Source: Thinopyrum elongatum (lineage: Eukaryota > Streptophyta > Magnoliopsida > Poales > Poaceae). From it: a stretch of DNA of 64,000 nucleotides. Below, piece by piece: positions 11,783 to 23,318 of the stretch (positions within the stretch are counted from its first letter, which is position 1; each line of letters starts with the position of its first letter). The stretch covers positions 194,773,630 to 194,837,629 of the forward strand of contig CM022303.1 of NCBI GenBank assembly GCA_011799875.1. The letters run 5' to 3'. The position numbers and the translations under genes are program-made. The notes below the pieces were generated by a model. It was not told the origin of the DNA. It ran no database searches and worked only from the letters and a program-made list of their open reading frames with translations.

Positions 11783-11804
11783 CCCCTACCTGGCACGCCA
11801 AAGA
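11783..11804 (-). other. Element A primer binding site
   Basis: On the minus strand, the sequence TTTGGCGTGCCAGGTAGGGG lies directly after the end of the 5' LTR. It is the TTGGCGCGCCAGGTAGGGG motif seen beside many plant gypsy LTRs, with one change, and matches the element C site. It shows that the right-hand LTR is the 5' LTR. Confidence 0.8.
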
Positions 11805-12743
11805 TGTCGTGGGAAACCACGGCCACCTATGGGGCCATGAGCCCCGTTTGGTTCGGTGGGGGATGGGCACATTGCACAAAGAGCGGAGAAGCGTCACATA
11901 GCGCGGCAGAGATCACACGGGCAATTTTTACCTAGGTTCGGGCCGCCGGGAGGCGTAAAACCCTACTCCTGCTTTGGTGAATTGTTGGTGGAAAAATGGT
12001 GGATGAACGCAGCGCTCTTGCCCGGCAAGGTCGCCTCGGGGTGAGAGCAGCTATGCGCGTATGAGTGTGTAAGGGTCCGGATCAGCCAACCAACCCTCTC
12101 TATGGTTGCCATGGGCCTCCTTTTATAGATCAAGGGGTCACCACAGTGGCAAATCAGTCATTACATACTGATTAGATAGCAAACAGTGCTATCATACCTA
12201 ACTCTGCAGGCTGATAGAGCACATTAAATGCGCCACTCAACGTCACATCTCAGCTCGCCTGGCAGGCCCTGCCGGGCTGTTTTGCCAGCTTCACGCCTGC
12301 TTGCTTGACACGTCTCAGGACGGGTGTCACCTGAGGGTATTTTCTGTAGGAAGTGGCTGCCATGTGGCAAATAGCAGCCACTTAGTCACTTTGGAGCTTG
12401 ACACCGCACTGATCGACGATGTGCATCGTGATGAGGTGGTGCGGTGGAGTGGTTTGCCCCCGTAAGCCCCGGCAGGCCTGCCGGGACGATCCTGAGACTT
12501 GCTTTCGGAGCAAACCCAACCTTTGCCAGGCTCGCCTGTCCGGCAGAGGAGGTTCTTTCCTTAGCGATATCTTGCTTCTCTAGCTCATCTTGGTCTTCTT
12601 CATTTGCACTTTGGCCCTGCCAAGAACATGTCTCTCATGCCTTGATCTGATCTTGGTGTTGTAATCTTGTTCTTGCGCCTGTTGGCTTATCGTCCGTGCA
12701 CGAGTCAGGGGAAAACACACACCCCTGTTTGTGTTCCCCGACA
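11805..12743 (-). repeat. Element A 5' LTR
   Basis: The LTR is 939 bp and pairs with 5347-6286. Its minus-strand TATAAAA lies at 12121-12127. It ends at 12743 and is followed by the CATAG duplication (12744-12748), after which the interrupted copia element continues. Confidence 0.9.
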
Positions 12744-13902
12744 CATAGATATGCAAAAACTATTAAGACTAAGTTCATGATAAATTTAAGTTCAATTAAT
12801 CAAATTACTAATGAACTCCCACTTAAATTAACATCCCTCAAGTTATTTAAGTGATACATGATCCAAATCAACTAACCCATGTCCGATCATCACGTGAGAT
12901 GGGGTAGTCATCAATGGTGAACATCTCTATGTTGATCATATCTACTATATGACTCACGTTCGACCTTTCGGTCTCTAGTGTTCCGAGACCATGTCTGTAC
13001 ATGCTAGGCTCGTCAAGATTAACCCAAGTATTATGCATGTGCAAAACTGTCTTACACCCGTTGTATGTGAACGTAGAGTCTATCACACCCGATCATCATG
13101 AGGTGCGTCGAAACAACGAACTTTGGCAACGGTGCATACTCGGGGAGAACACTTTTATCTTGAAATTTAGTGAAGGGATCATCTTATAATGCTACCGTCG
13201 TTCTAAGCAAAATAAGATGCATAAAGGATAAACATCACATGCAATCAAAATATGTGACATGATATGGCCATCATCTCTTTTGATCTCCATCTCCAAAGCA
13301 TCATCATGATCTCCATCGTCACCGGCTCGACACCTTGATCTCCATCGTTGCGTCGGGGTTGTCTTGCCAACTATTGCTTCTACAACTATTGCTAATGCAT
13401 AGCGATAAAGTAAAGCAATTACATGGCGCTTGCATTTCATACAATAATTAAGATACAACCCTAAGGCTCCTGCCAGTTGTCGATATTACAAAACATGATC
13501 ATCTCATACAAGAATTTATATCACATCACGTCTTGACCATAGCACATCACAACATACCCTGCAAAAACAAGTTAGACGTCCTCTACTTTGTTGTTGCAAG
13601 TTTTACATGGCTGCTATGGGCTTCTAGCAAGAACCGTTCTTAACTACGCAAAAACCACAATGGTGAATTATCAAGTTTGTTGTTTTAACCTTCTTCAAGG
13701 ACCGGCCGTAGTCAAATTCGATTTAACTAAAGTAGGAGAAACAGACACCCGCCAGCCACCTTTATGCAAAACTAGTTGCATGTCAGTCGGTGGAATCAGT
13801 CTCATGTGCGTGGACATGTAAGGTTGGTCTGGGCCGCTTCATCCCACAATACCGCCGAATAAAAATAGGACATTGGTGGTAAGCAGTATGACCATCACCG
13901 CC
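12744..13902 (-). mobile_element. Copia 5' leader / start of gag, continued
   Basis: This is the continuation of the BARE/Angela-type element between insertions A and B. Read on the minus strand it is the non-coding leader upstream of gag, with no credible long frame. The short frames here (for example 12868-13086 and 13192-13458 minus) look like chance. The CCGCC at 13898-13902 is one copy of the element B target duplication. Confidence 0.65.
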
Positions 13903-14369
13903 TAAGGGAGTCCTGGATTAGGGGGTCCTCGGGTGTCTGGTCTATTCGATATGGGTCGGACTGATGGGCCGTGAAGATAAAGCAGAAGACTATCCCCCGT
14001 GTCCGGGTGGGACTCCTGTATGCGTGGATGGCAAGTTTGCTGTCCGGATGTACTCTTTCCTTCCTCTGTAAACCGCCTTTGTACGACCCTAGGCCCCTTC
14101 GGTGTGTATATAAACCGGAGGGTTTAGTCCGTAGAGGCCATCAGAATAATCATAGGTTAGACAGCTAGGGTTTAGCCATTACGATCTCAAGGTAGATCAA
14201 CTCTTGTAACCCCTATACTCATCGAATACAATCAAGCAGGACGTAGGGTTTTACCTCCATTAATAGGGCCCGAACCTGGGTAAACATCGTGTCCCCATTG
14301 TCTATTGTTACCATCGATCCTTAGACGCACAGCTTGGGCCCCCCTACCCGAGATCTGCCGGTTTTGACA
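13903..14369 (+). repeat. Element B 5' LTR
   Basis: The LTR is 467 bp; its first two bases are TA, where the partner LTR has TG. A TATA box, TATATAAA, lies at 14107-14114. The end is TTTTGACA. The primer-site region follows (14377-14394, TGGTGCTTTCATTGAGAG). Confidence 0.9.
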
Positions 14370-14376
14370 CCGACAT

Positions 14377-14394
14377 TGGTGCTTTCATTGAGAG
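14377..14394 (+). other. Element B primer binding site
   Basis: TGGTGCTTTCATTGAGAG starts seven bases after the LTR. The same motif (TGGCACTTTCATTGAGAA) follows the LTR of element D, supporting its role as the tRNA primer site. The exact tRNA is not identified here. Confidence 0.6.
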
Positions 14395-14423
14395 CTCCGC
14401 TGTGTAGTCACGAGAAGTGATCT

Positions 14424-15484
14424 ATGGCTCGCCTTGTCATCAACGACGATATCACCTCTGGAAGGAGCCTAACATCAGGACAGGTCCTCCAACTCGGCAG
14501 TTTTATCGTGGGTGCTGGCATGGCCATCAAGCCGACAGCGCCCCCCGTGATCGCCAAACATCACCCCCGCATCGGTCTCGAATACTCCCAAAAGATGGAT
14601 CCGGCGGACATCTCATCCTTAAATGAGCTGCTAGATCGCATCGCCGCCCTGGGGCTTTCAACGGATTATGATCGGATCGGGCTCAAACCCGACCGGAGGG
14701 AAATTAATTCCCCGCCGATCACCCACCTGGTAGCGGTCGTCGAGGAACGAGTGGAAAACAATTCTTCCCCTAAACTAAAGACCAGCTATGTTCGGGTCTT
14801 CAAACCTCTTGGCTCGGACACCCTCCCTTTGGATGAGACTTCACGTCCCCCGAACTCAGGGTCGGACATCGGGTCTGGGGAGCACTTGGATCTCGCTGGA
14901 CCCGAACTGGTGACTTCGGAGATTTTACAGGCTCCGGATGCAATCTTGGGTCGGGACTCGAGTTTTTGCCCGCCCACCCACCACAATCAATACTCTCCAA
15001 GTAATTCAGGCCCTCCAGACATATGTGACCTAATGTATGTATGACAGCAACCTCGGGAAATGGTCCATCACTTCTGGGCCAGATTCCTACTTGTCAAAAA
15101 CAAGATTAAAGATTGCTGCGACGACGACGCATTCTCGGTCTTTCATCGCAATTGTACCGACGAGGGAATTCGGAATGCCCTCAACCGCTGTCGCATACAG
15201 AGTTTCACGGAGCTATCACACATAGTACGGAAGTATTGCGCGATGGAAAGCACTTGGAAAGCACAGAAAACCCAATTGGAACCTGCTGCCTTTAAGCAAT
15301 GCACTGCCTGGGCAAAACGGATACACCCTGGCATCCGACCATAAGCCCGTCGGCAAGAAAAAACCCTCTACGGGATACAGGTCCGTTCTTGATGAACTCC
15401 TCGACAAGCCCTGTCCGGTACATACAACGCCGAGCACTGACTCAACCCACAGCCTTCGAGCATGTTGGGTACTCCGGCAGGTAG
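14424..15484 (+). pseudogene. Element B gag
   Basis: Gag starts with MARLVINDDI at 14424, soon after the primer site; element D shares the start MARLQINCDI. The first frame runs to a TGA at 15042-15044. The same frame then continues from 15060 with the gag core (HHFWARFLLVKNKIKDCCDD ... RKYCAMESTWKAQ). A frame change follows around 15300, so the C-terminal part (QPTAFEHVGYSGR, to 15484) is in another frame. Gag packages element RNA. Length and position fit Tat gag, but this copy is broken. Confidence 0.75.
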
Positions 15485-15487
15485 CTA

Positions 15488-16314
15488 AAAGTGGCGAGGC
15501 CATCCTCACCACCACCACTCCAGAGAAGCATTCTCCGGAGGATGACGATTTTAACGTCCTTACGGTCTTCGAGACTTTCTCCTCAAATAATCAGTGTAAG
15601 AGGGCACTCCGTGACCTCGCTGAAGTCCACCAAGTAACCGCAGTAAGCCCATGGAACGACGCGGCAATAACCTTCACCGCTGACGACGAACCAAGGGCCC
15701 GATCAGTCCGAGCACCCGCCGCTTTAGTCCTAAACCCAATTGTGGACGGCTTTCGACTTACCAAAGTGCTCATGGACGGCGGCAGCGGGCTTAACCTCAT
15801 CTACGAGGACACGCTCGAAAGAATGCAGATCGATAGAACACGCATCGAGCAAAGCAGTACCACCTTTCGAGGTATCATCCCCAGTCGAGGAGCACGATGC
15901 TCGGGGAGAATTAAACTCGATGTAGTATTCGGCATGCCTGAAAATTACAGGTCGGAGGAGCTGCTCTTTCACATCGCTCCCTTCAATAGCGGCTACCATG
16001 CCCTTCTAGGGCGGGGCGCTTTTTTACGCTTCCAAGCCGTACCCCATTATGGGTACATGAAGCTTAAAATGTCGGGGCCCAATGGAATAATCACAGTTAC
16101 AAGTGATCCGGATATAGCACTCCGCGCCGAAAACAAAACCGCATCCTTGGCCCTTGAGGCACTCTCCGAAGCCCTTGCGGCCAAAGAGTTAACCACCCTA
16201 CGATCCACGGTGGACAGGGATGATGTGATTCTCGATAAAAGACCTAAATCCACCTCTTTCAAGCCAGCAGATGAAATAGTTAAATTTCAAGTGCACCCGA
16301 CGGATCCTAAAAAA
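15488..16314 (+). pseudogene. Element B aspartic protease region
   Basis: The frame 15742-16350 encodes the retropepsin-like protease of the polyprotein. The active-site motif is LMDGGSGLNLIYEDTL, with the catalytic Asp codon at 15775-15777. It is followed by the flap and second half (HIAPFNSGYHALLGRGAFLRF). The protease would cut gag-pol into its parts. The frame shifts at an A run (about 16309-16314, two extra A relative to the downstream frame), after which the sequence continues as the linker to RT in the 16413 frame. Confidence 0.8.
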
Positions 16315-16412
16315 CAGCGTCCATCGGAGCACAGCTGGATTCGACGGTAGATGCCACCTTACGCGCTTTCCTATGTGAAAATTGGGATATCTTCGCCTGG
16401 CATCCTTCGGAC

Positions 16413-17600
16413 ATGCCCTGTATCCCACATAGACGGGCCGAACACAGCCTCAATATAATTAAGGGGTTCAAATCAGTCAAGCAAACACTACGGCGATTTT
16501 CCGAACCCAAACGACAAGCTATGGGGGAGGAGCTAGCCAAACTACTCAAAGCCGGGTTCATCAGAGAAATCAAACACCCGGATTGGCTAGCCAACTTGGT
16601 CATGGTGCCGAAGAAGGACAAGTTTTGGCGCCTTTGTGTCGATTTCAAAGACCTCAATAAGGCTTGCCCTAAAGACCCTTTCCCATTGCCCCGCATTGAC
16701 CAGATTATTGACGCGACCGCGGGACACGACTCATTGTGTTTCCTCGACACTTACTCCGGATACCATCAGATTAAAATGAAGGAGTCCAACCAGGCCGCAA
16801 CGACATTCATCACCCCGTATGGGCCTTTCTATTTCAACACTATGCCTTTTGGGCTAAAAAACGCCGGTGCCATTTACCAATGCATGATTCAAACATGCTT
16901 GGAAAAACAAATCGGCAAGACAGTAGAAGCATATGTGGACGACGTGGTCATCAAGACCAAGCACGTCGAATCATTGGTGGACGATCTCCGCCTCACATTT
17001 GACAACCTCTGAGCATACGACATATGGCTCAATCCAAAAAAATGCGTCTTCGGCGTTCCAGACGAAAAGCAATTAGGGTTCATTGTATCCCATAGAGGAA
17101 TTGAAGCAAACCCAGCCAAAATCCAAGCCTTGTCGCAATTGGCTACGCCAACAGACCTAAAACAGGTCCAAAAGCTAGCAGGGTGCGTAGCGGCCTTGAG
17201 CCGCTTTATCTCCAGATTAGGAGAAAAAGCATTACCACTTTATAGACTGCTTAGACGCACCAACAACTTTGAATGGACGGAAGCGGCGACAGCCGGATTG
17301 GAAGAAATAAAAACCATATTAGCAGGCAATCCAATCCTAGCCACCCCAAGTGTTGGCGAGCCTATGCTGCTTTATATCTCCGCAACTCACCAGGTAGTGA
17401 GCGCCGTACTCATCATCGAGTGAGGGGAAGAGGGACATAAATTCCCCATCCAAAAGCCAGTGTATTACGTATCGGAGGTCCTTACACCCTGCAAATCCCG
17501 ATACCCTCACTACCAAAAGATAGCTTACGCGGTCTTTATGGCATCCTGAAAACTCCAACACTATTTTCAAGAGTGTTCGATCACGGTGGCATCCGAAGTA
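16413..17600 (+). pseudogene. Element B reverse transcriptase and RNase H
   Basis: The RT domain runs from about 16540: VPKKDKFWRLCVDFKDLNKA, FLDTYSGYHQIKM, FGLKNAGAIYQCMI and the catalytic YVDD at 16932-16943. It is followed by the thumb/connection and an RT-associated RNase H. The reading frame is unbroken by indels, but has stops TGA at 17010, 17421 and 17547. RT and RNase H make cDNA from element RNA. The motifs are essentially canonical, so the decay is recent and consists of point changes. Confidence 0.9.
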
Positions 17601-18149
17601 CCACTTAACGACATTATAAATAACAGGGACGCCACTGGCCGCATAGGTAAATGGGCCATTGAGCTCTTACCATTTGAAATAACATCCAAGCCACGCCAAG
17701 CTATTAAATCTCAGGTGCTGGCCGACTTCATCGCAGAGTGGACGGAAGCCGAGCTCCCCAAAGAGTACAGTTCCTACTCCAGCTGGATCATGTACTTCGA
17801 CGGTTCTAAAATGTTAGCCGGACTGGGGGCTGGTGTCATCTTGACATCCCCTACGGGGGACACAGTCTGCTACGTGTTGCAAATCATGTATACGGACTCC
17901 AATAACGCAGCCGAATAAGAGGCACTTCTACATGGTCTCTGCATGGCTGTCTCCATGGGCATACAACGCCTAGAGGTGCACGGCAATTCGAACCTCGCAA
18001 TATCCTAGGTAAATGGAGAGTTTGATGCAAAAGATCCAAAAATGGTGGCATATTGAAACGCCGTATTAAAAATATCAGCTCGGTTCGAGGGGCTTGAATT
18101 TCATCATGTCGCTAGAGATAGTAACCAGGCAGCGGATATACTCACTCGC
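17601..18149 (+). pseudogene. Element B second RNase H-like domain
   Basis: Following the first RNase H in the same frame is a second RNase H-type domain (YFDGSKMLAGLGAGVILTSP ... YTDSNNAAE ... LEFHHVARDSNQAADIL). Tat-lineage elements are known for such an additional archaeal-type RNase H before integrase, so this feature supports the lineage call. In-frame stops lie at 17916 (TAA), 18006 (TAG) and 18054 (TGA). None is an indel. Confidence 0.8.
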
Positions 18150-19574
18150 ATGGGCGCCAAGTGCGACCCCGTCTCGCCTAATACCTTCGTGGAAAGGCTC
18201 TTCAAGCCATCCGTGGTATGGCAGGACGAGAGCGAAGACGCAAGTACGGACCTGATTACACCCCCATCAGCCAAACATGACACAGGTATCATCGGGGGTT
18301 TGGATACCGAAATAACACCCTCTGCTCATGAGATCATGGCCGTTATTGCTCCATGGACTGAACCCGTCCTAGCCTACCTTAATAGACAGGAGCTTCCTGA
18401 TGATCAAAATGAGGCCCGTCGCATAGTTCGGCGTTCTAAAGCCTACAAAGTTCACGAAGGTGAACTGTACAAGAAAAGCACTACCGGAGTTCTCCAAAGG
18501 TGTATCTCCGCAGAGGAGGGACGGCAACTCTTGGCTGAAATACATGCTGGTATGGGCGGCCATCACGCCACAGCTCGGGCCCTCGTAAGCAAAGCTTTCC
18601 GGACAAGTTTTATCTGGCCAATGGCCCGAGCAGACGCACAATCCCTTGTCCAGCGTTGTGTGGGATGTCAGCTTTTCGCCAATCAAAGTCATATGCCTCC
18701 CACCGCCTTAAGAACAATCCCCATTACTTGGCCCTTTGTGGTCTGGGGGCTCGATATGGTTGGACCCCTTACAGGGGGAAGCCATAAAAAGAAATATTTA
18801 CTGGTTATGATGGATAAATTCACTAAGTGGATAGAGGCCAAACTAGTAAAAACAGCTGAAGCAGGACCAGTGATTGACTTTATATCCAGCGTGGTACACC
18901 GTTATGGTGTCCCGCACAGTATCATCACTGACAATGGCTCCAATTTTACAACGGATGAGGTGAAAAACTGGTGTACTAATTTGGGCATTAAACTCGACTA
19001 TGCATCCGTCTACCACCCTTAAACAAACGGTCAGGTTGAATGGTCCAATGGCCTGATAATGAGCGGCATCAAACCCCGACTGGTGCGCTCCCTACAGGAG
19101 TCAGATAAACACTGGGTTGGGGAACTCGATTCCGTGCTCTGGGGGTTGCGGACTACACCTAACCGGACAACCGGATACACACCTTTCTTCATGGTGTACG
19201 GCGCGGAAGCTGTTCTGCCCTGCGACATTATTCATGACTCACCTCGAGTGCCCATGTACGAAGAGCGAGAAGCCAAGCTCGATCGGTAGGATGACCTAGA
19301 CGGTCTCGAAGAGGAGCGTGACATTGCACAAGCCCGTTCTGCGCTTTATCAACAATAGGCCAGGCGATACCAAAGCAGAGAAGTGTGGGCCAAGACTTAT
19401 AACATTGGTGAACTCGTTTTGCATCTCCCGGAGAAGAAGAAGGATAAGCTCAAACCAAGATGGGAGGGCCCCTTCATCATCGATGAAGTTCTCACAGGAG
19501 GAGCCTATCGCCTTCGTAACGCATCGGCTAATCGTCTCGAGCCAAATCCATGGAATGCTGCTCGGCTCCGATGA
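18150..19574 (+). pseudogene. Element B integrase
   Basis: The integrase has a zinc-binding HHCC region (IHAGMGGHHATARAL ... RCVGCQLF, about 18540-18675). The core triad is Asp at 18753-18755 (LDMVGP), Asp at 18930-18932 (ITDNGS) and Glu at 19038-19040 (GQVEW). The last two have the canonical 35-residue spacing. The C-terminal domain ends in RLEPNPWNAARLR, with a terminal stop at 19572. Premature stops lie at 19020 (TAA), 19287 (TAG) and 19356 (TAG). All are in one frame, so the gene is otherwise intact. It would insert the cDNA into the genome. Confidence 0.9.
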
Positions 19575-20397
19575 TTCTACGGATAGTTCGGTCGCATCCT
19601 TTTTTCCTTCTTTGATTAGGTTCCTTTTTTTTCTCCTCTTCTTTTTTATTTCTTTTATCCCAGGGTATGTTCGGATCTACCGAACTGTTAGGGGTACACA
19701 TCTTTAAATGTATACACCCCACTATAACTGAGGGCTTCTTTGACGAAGCTTATTACTGAAAGCTTGTTGCTTACTTTGTTTACGTCGTTTGTTCTACACA
19801 TCTTTTGCCATTATATGCACCACTATGACTTAAGTTTTTGCCAAGCCGGGTTGCCTCGCTCCTGTGTTTATACCCTACGTTCCCGATTGTTCAGCTAGGG
19901 TGTAAAGGGAGCACCTCTGTGATTGTTACAACCGGGTACTCCAGATCTGTACCTCAGACGAGTGAAGCCGAAAGCTAGCGTTCTTAAGGGAATAATTGGT
20001 CGGCAAACAATGACAGATTATTTACATTTGTGTAATTCTTCTAACAAACACGGGATAGGCTGCCCGTAACTCGGATCAAAGCCTAGGCATGCATACTTAA
20101 GCGTGCCGACCCAAGGAAAGGAACCCTTAACGAAACTATTTTCCCTGGAAGATGTTTCTTACGTTAAAAAGTAATATAACATAACTCCCCGAACAAATTT
20201 TGTCTGTTCGAGCAACATGACCGGATTGCCTGGTTTCCGAACATAGTGAATGTTTATTACATTCTAACATGGTATCCGGAAACACTCCAACTTCTTGGTA
20301 TGGAGGTTGAAGCCGAAGGCCTGCGATGACAAATTTTAACAAGTTCGGTTGGAGATAAGTTCGATGATAAAGTACATTGATATATTGAATCGAACGC
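19575..20397 (+). other. Element B spacer between pol and antisense gene
   Basis: This is a non-coding stretch between the convergent gag-pol and antisense genes. It must contain both 3' ends. A related segment is present in element D at about 36420-36600 (for example GTAAAGGGA..ACC..CTGTGATTGTTAC), which shows that this spacer is conserved within the lineage. No hairpin terminator or frame of note. Confidence 0.5.
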
Positions 20398-23013
20398 CTA
20401 CTCTTTATCTATGTCATCTATAAGACTGCTTAAGCTACAGTCTTCTTGCGAATATTTCGCAGCTATCATCACTTGGTCATATACCAAGTTCACGGGAATT
20501 TCTTTTCCGTCCGGTCCCTGCGGTCCAACTCGGGCCATATGATTCGGATCAGGCCCAGTGTAGCGCGTCTTCACCATTGCCCGTGCCTCTCGTGCACCTT
20601 CCCGGCATGCTGACGTCTTCCATAGCTCAAAACAGCGCTGGACACCTTTGAACAGGTTTGCCAACCCCTTCATACTTTCTGGAGGGGCATCGGATGGCCA
20701 CAAGGCCTTGGCCATACTTCTCATGGCTTTCTGGGCTCGCTCATGCACTACGGACAGCTCTTTTAAAGCGTCGCCTCATAATCCGGATACTTCTTCTTCA
20801 TGACGCCCGGTTAATAGACGTGCACGAGCAACATTATAACACTCCGAATCACGGGATAATATGAGCAACTTGGATGGTTCAAAGGTCATACTGAATATGC
20901 CGCCTTTTAACTTTTTATTCTCTTTTTGAGCGTCCGATAATTGAGCCTTTAAGCTCTTTATCTCTTCGGCTTGCTTATGATTTTCCTCCTCCAGTTTGTT
21001 CTTTTGATCACCAGTCATCGTGACCTTCTACAGTTCTTCTAGCTCCGTGTTGGCGGCGTCTAGCTTTGTGCGGCTCTCTTCAAGCTCCTGGGACAGTGCG
21101 TTGTTCTTCTCTTTGAGGACCTGCGGTCATAACGATCCTTAAATCGGTTGGCCTAAACCGCTTCAAGTCTCGGGGGCTACTGGCATATATCTATTAAATT
21201 TACACAAACCATTACCTGCATATGTTTTGAAAACAGGTGGGCAACTCCAGCAAGTCCGTCCCGGGCGGCCCAGATATATGCATCCACGGTGCTGAGGGCA
21301 TTAAATTCTTGCTCCGTAAAAGCTGGAGTGCGCATGGTCTCTTTCAGTCGTCGATGATTCATCATGCTCTCTACTTCGAAATTTGTGACGGATACGTCAT
21401 CTGAATCTTCATGAGGCGGATGAGTTGGCGCTGCATCCGTATTGGCTCTTGTCCTGGTTGATGAGCCCGGCGCCGGATTAGCTGATGATCGGCTAACAGG
21501 GATTTTGGACACGGTTCGCCGTGTGCTCCTCCTGGAATAAGATGGGAGGAGAAATATGACAATCTGGTTTTATGCCTAGGCATATATTAAAGGTTATACC
21601 TCTTTGATGAAGGAGGGGGGTCGACGGCGCTCCCGGCTTCCTTTCGTTTTAAAGGCTCACCCTGCGCAGATGCTACCTTCCTAGGGGCCGCCCTCGATGG
21701 AGTACGGCTCGCCGAGCGCCGATCCTATAAAGCACGATTCAGTGTGATGGGTGAGGTGCAAGTGGGGACTCCTCTTTCTAAGGATGATTTCTGAATACTT
21801 ACCTTAGAGAAAGGGAGAAGGCCGGGGTAGTCGGCTATAATGGCCACTTCCGAACCGTCATGGCTTGCTTGATAAGACTCCGTCATCAAACTCTATAAAT
21901 ATATCTGGATCCTCGCAGAGGCCGGGATCTTCGTGGCGAGCATAGTCCTCTGGTTGTGGAGGGGGCAGTGCACATTTTCGATGACCTTCCTCCATGTCTG
22001 TTTAAAGACGACCAGAACAATTCGATTAGTATGCCTCGATAATGAGGTAGGACAATGCTGATAATCAAAAAACTCACCCATTTAATGGGGTTATACATGG
22101 AGAAACCTTCCTGACAATTTAAACGGAGGAATTCTTCTTTCTCCCCCTTTTAATGATCTGCCAGAATGGCGGCCAGAGCGGCGGGGGTATCTGGGCCCTC
22201 ACGCCTATAGCGAGATGCGTTGTCCTCCCCGTTGTAACACCATAAAGGGGTCACTCCGGACTGAAGGGGCTGGATGCATCACTTTATCGTGATAGCCATG
22301 ACTTCAATTATCGAGAGTCCGGAATGGGCAAGTAACCTGACCTTGCTGACCAACCTCTTTACTTCCACACTGTCTTCTTCTTTGGGGCTTCGGGGGCGCC
22401 AGTTGAGGCGTTTCTTTAAAGGAGCACTGGAGAATTCAGGGAGTCCACGTCGAACTGCGTCCGAAAGGGGAACATCCTGGATATAAAACCATTCCGAAGC
22501 CCATTCTTCGGATGCCTTCTTGGGAGTTCCGACGAGGTAACCTGATCCGGCTATGCGCCATACTTCGGCGCCGCCCACTTCAAATATAGAACCCCCTTTA
22601 TGACGGGGGACGAGGCAAAAGAACTTTCTCCATAGTTCAAAATGAGCCTCGCAGCCTAAGAATAGTTCGCAGAGAGCGACGAAACTAGAAGTGTGCAGAA
22701 TAGAACCTGGTGTGAGGATGTGCAGCTGGATCCCATAGAATTCCAATAGACCTCTGAGGAAGGGGTGGATTGGGAATCCTAAGCCCCTCAGAAGAAACCA
22801 GATGAAGCACACCCTCTCCTCCTTGTTGGGATTGGGGAAGTTCTCTGCTAGCACGTCATGGCCAATCGAGGCCAATCCCGCCCGCACGGAGACTAGATCT
22901 GCGGGAGGGAGATATCCCTGCGTCTGAAGTTGATTCAGCTGAGGGTAAGACACTGAGCAGCTTCGCCAATCACCCGTTTGAGGGCGCGAGGAAGAGCCAG
23001 GAGCGCTCGCCAT
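20398..23013 (-). pseudogene. Element B antisense gene (aORF), multi-exon
   Basis: The ATG at 23013 (MASAPGSSSRPQTGDW) is chosen because a minus-strand TATATAAGG lies about 75 bp upstream. Exon 1 (to about 22078, donor GTGAGT) encodes the Transposase_28-like domain: VCFIWFLLRGLGFPIHPFLR, LLEFYGIQLHILTPGSILH, FVALCELFLGCEAHFELW, WASEWFYIQDVPL. Later exons include an acidic segment, a piece ending HLFSKHMQ with donor GTAATG near 21212, and a coiled coil (EEENHKQAEEIKSLKAQL). The final exon ends LIDDIDKE at 20398. Stops occur in exon 1 (22279), in the coiled coil (TAG after NTELEEL) and after EEVSGL. The function is unknown; its strand is opposite to gag-pol. Confidence 0.75.
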
Positions 23014-23079
23014 GTTTTGATTTTTCGTGGTTTGCTTTGATTCTCTTTGCGCGATATGGGATGACATTAGGAGATCTAA

Positions 23080-23095
23080 CCTCCTTATATAGATA
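23080..23095 (-). promoter_or_regulatory. TATA box of element B antisense gene
   Basis: On the minus strand, TCTATATAAGGAGG sits about 75 bases upstream of the aORF ATG at 23013. It is a good plant TATA match in the right place for a dedicated antisense promoter lying inside the element rather than in the LTR. The role is inferred. Confidence 0.5.
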
Positions 23096-23318
23096 CCGCC
23101 CTTGCATGATAAGGGGCTTATTTGTAAATAATTATGGACTGTTCACATTCGCCCGGCATGTGGAAATCGAGGCGACAATAGGGAGGAATCATAAAGGCAG
23201 AACATGGAGGTCAAAGCCGGACTGTCGTCAATCCGGAGTATGATGAAGAACCCGCCTTGCAAAGCCGAAGACATAAGCCGGATAATATATCGTCAATGAA
23301 GGCAAGTTCGGGGGCTAC

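Larger units (their letters stand above)
5347..12743 (-). mobile_element. Element A: aORF-only Tat-like gypsy retrotransposon
   Basis: This is a complete LTR element of 7.4 kb with LTRs 5347-6286 and 11805-12743 and a perfect 5-bp duplication CATAG (5342-5346 and 12744-12748). The primer site beside the right LTR and the purine tract beside the left LTR place its sense strand on the minus strand. The 5.5-kb interior has no gag, protease, RT, RNase H or integrase. It holds one long gene on the opposite (plus) strand, 6679-10636, and a short sense frame after the primer site. It must depend on another element for all enzymes. Element C is a diverged second copy in the opposite orientation. Confidence 0.88.

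Noticed and set aside
5347..12743. Initial reading of element A as a plus-strand element because its gene is on the plus strand
   Set aside because: The primer-site motif lies beside the right LTR and the purine tract beside the left LTR, so the element is on the minus strand and the gene is antisense.
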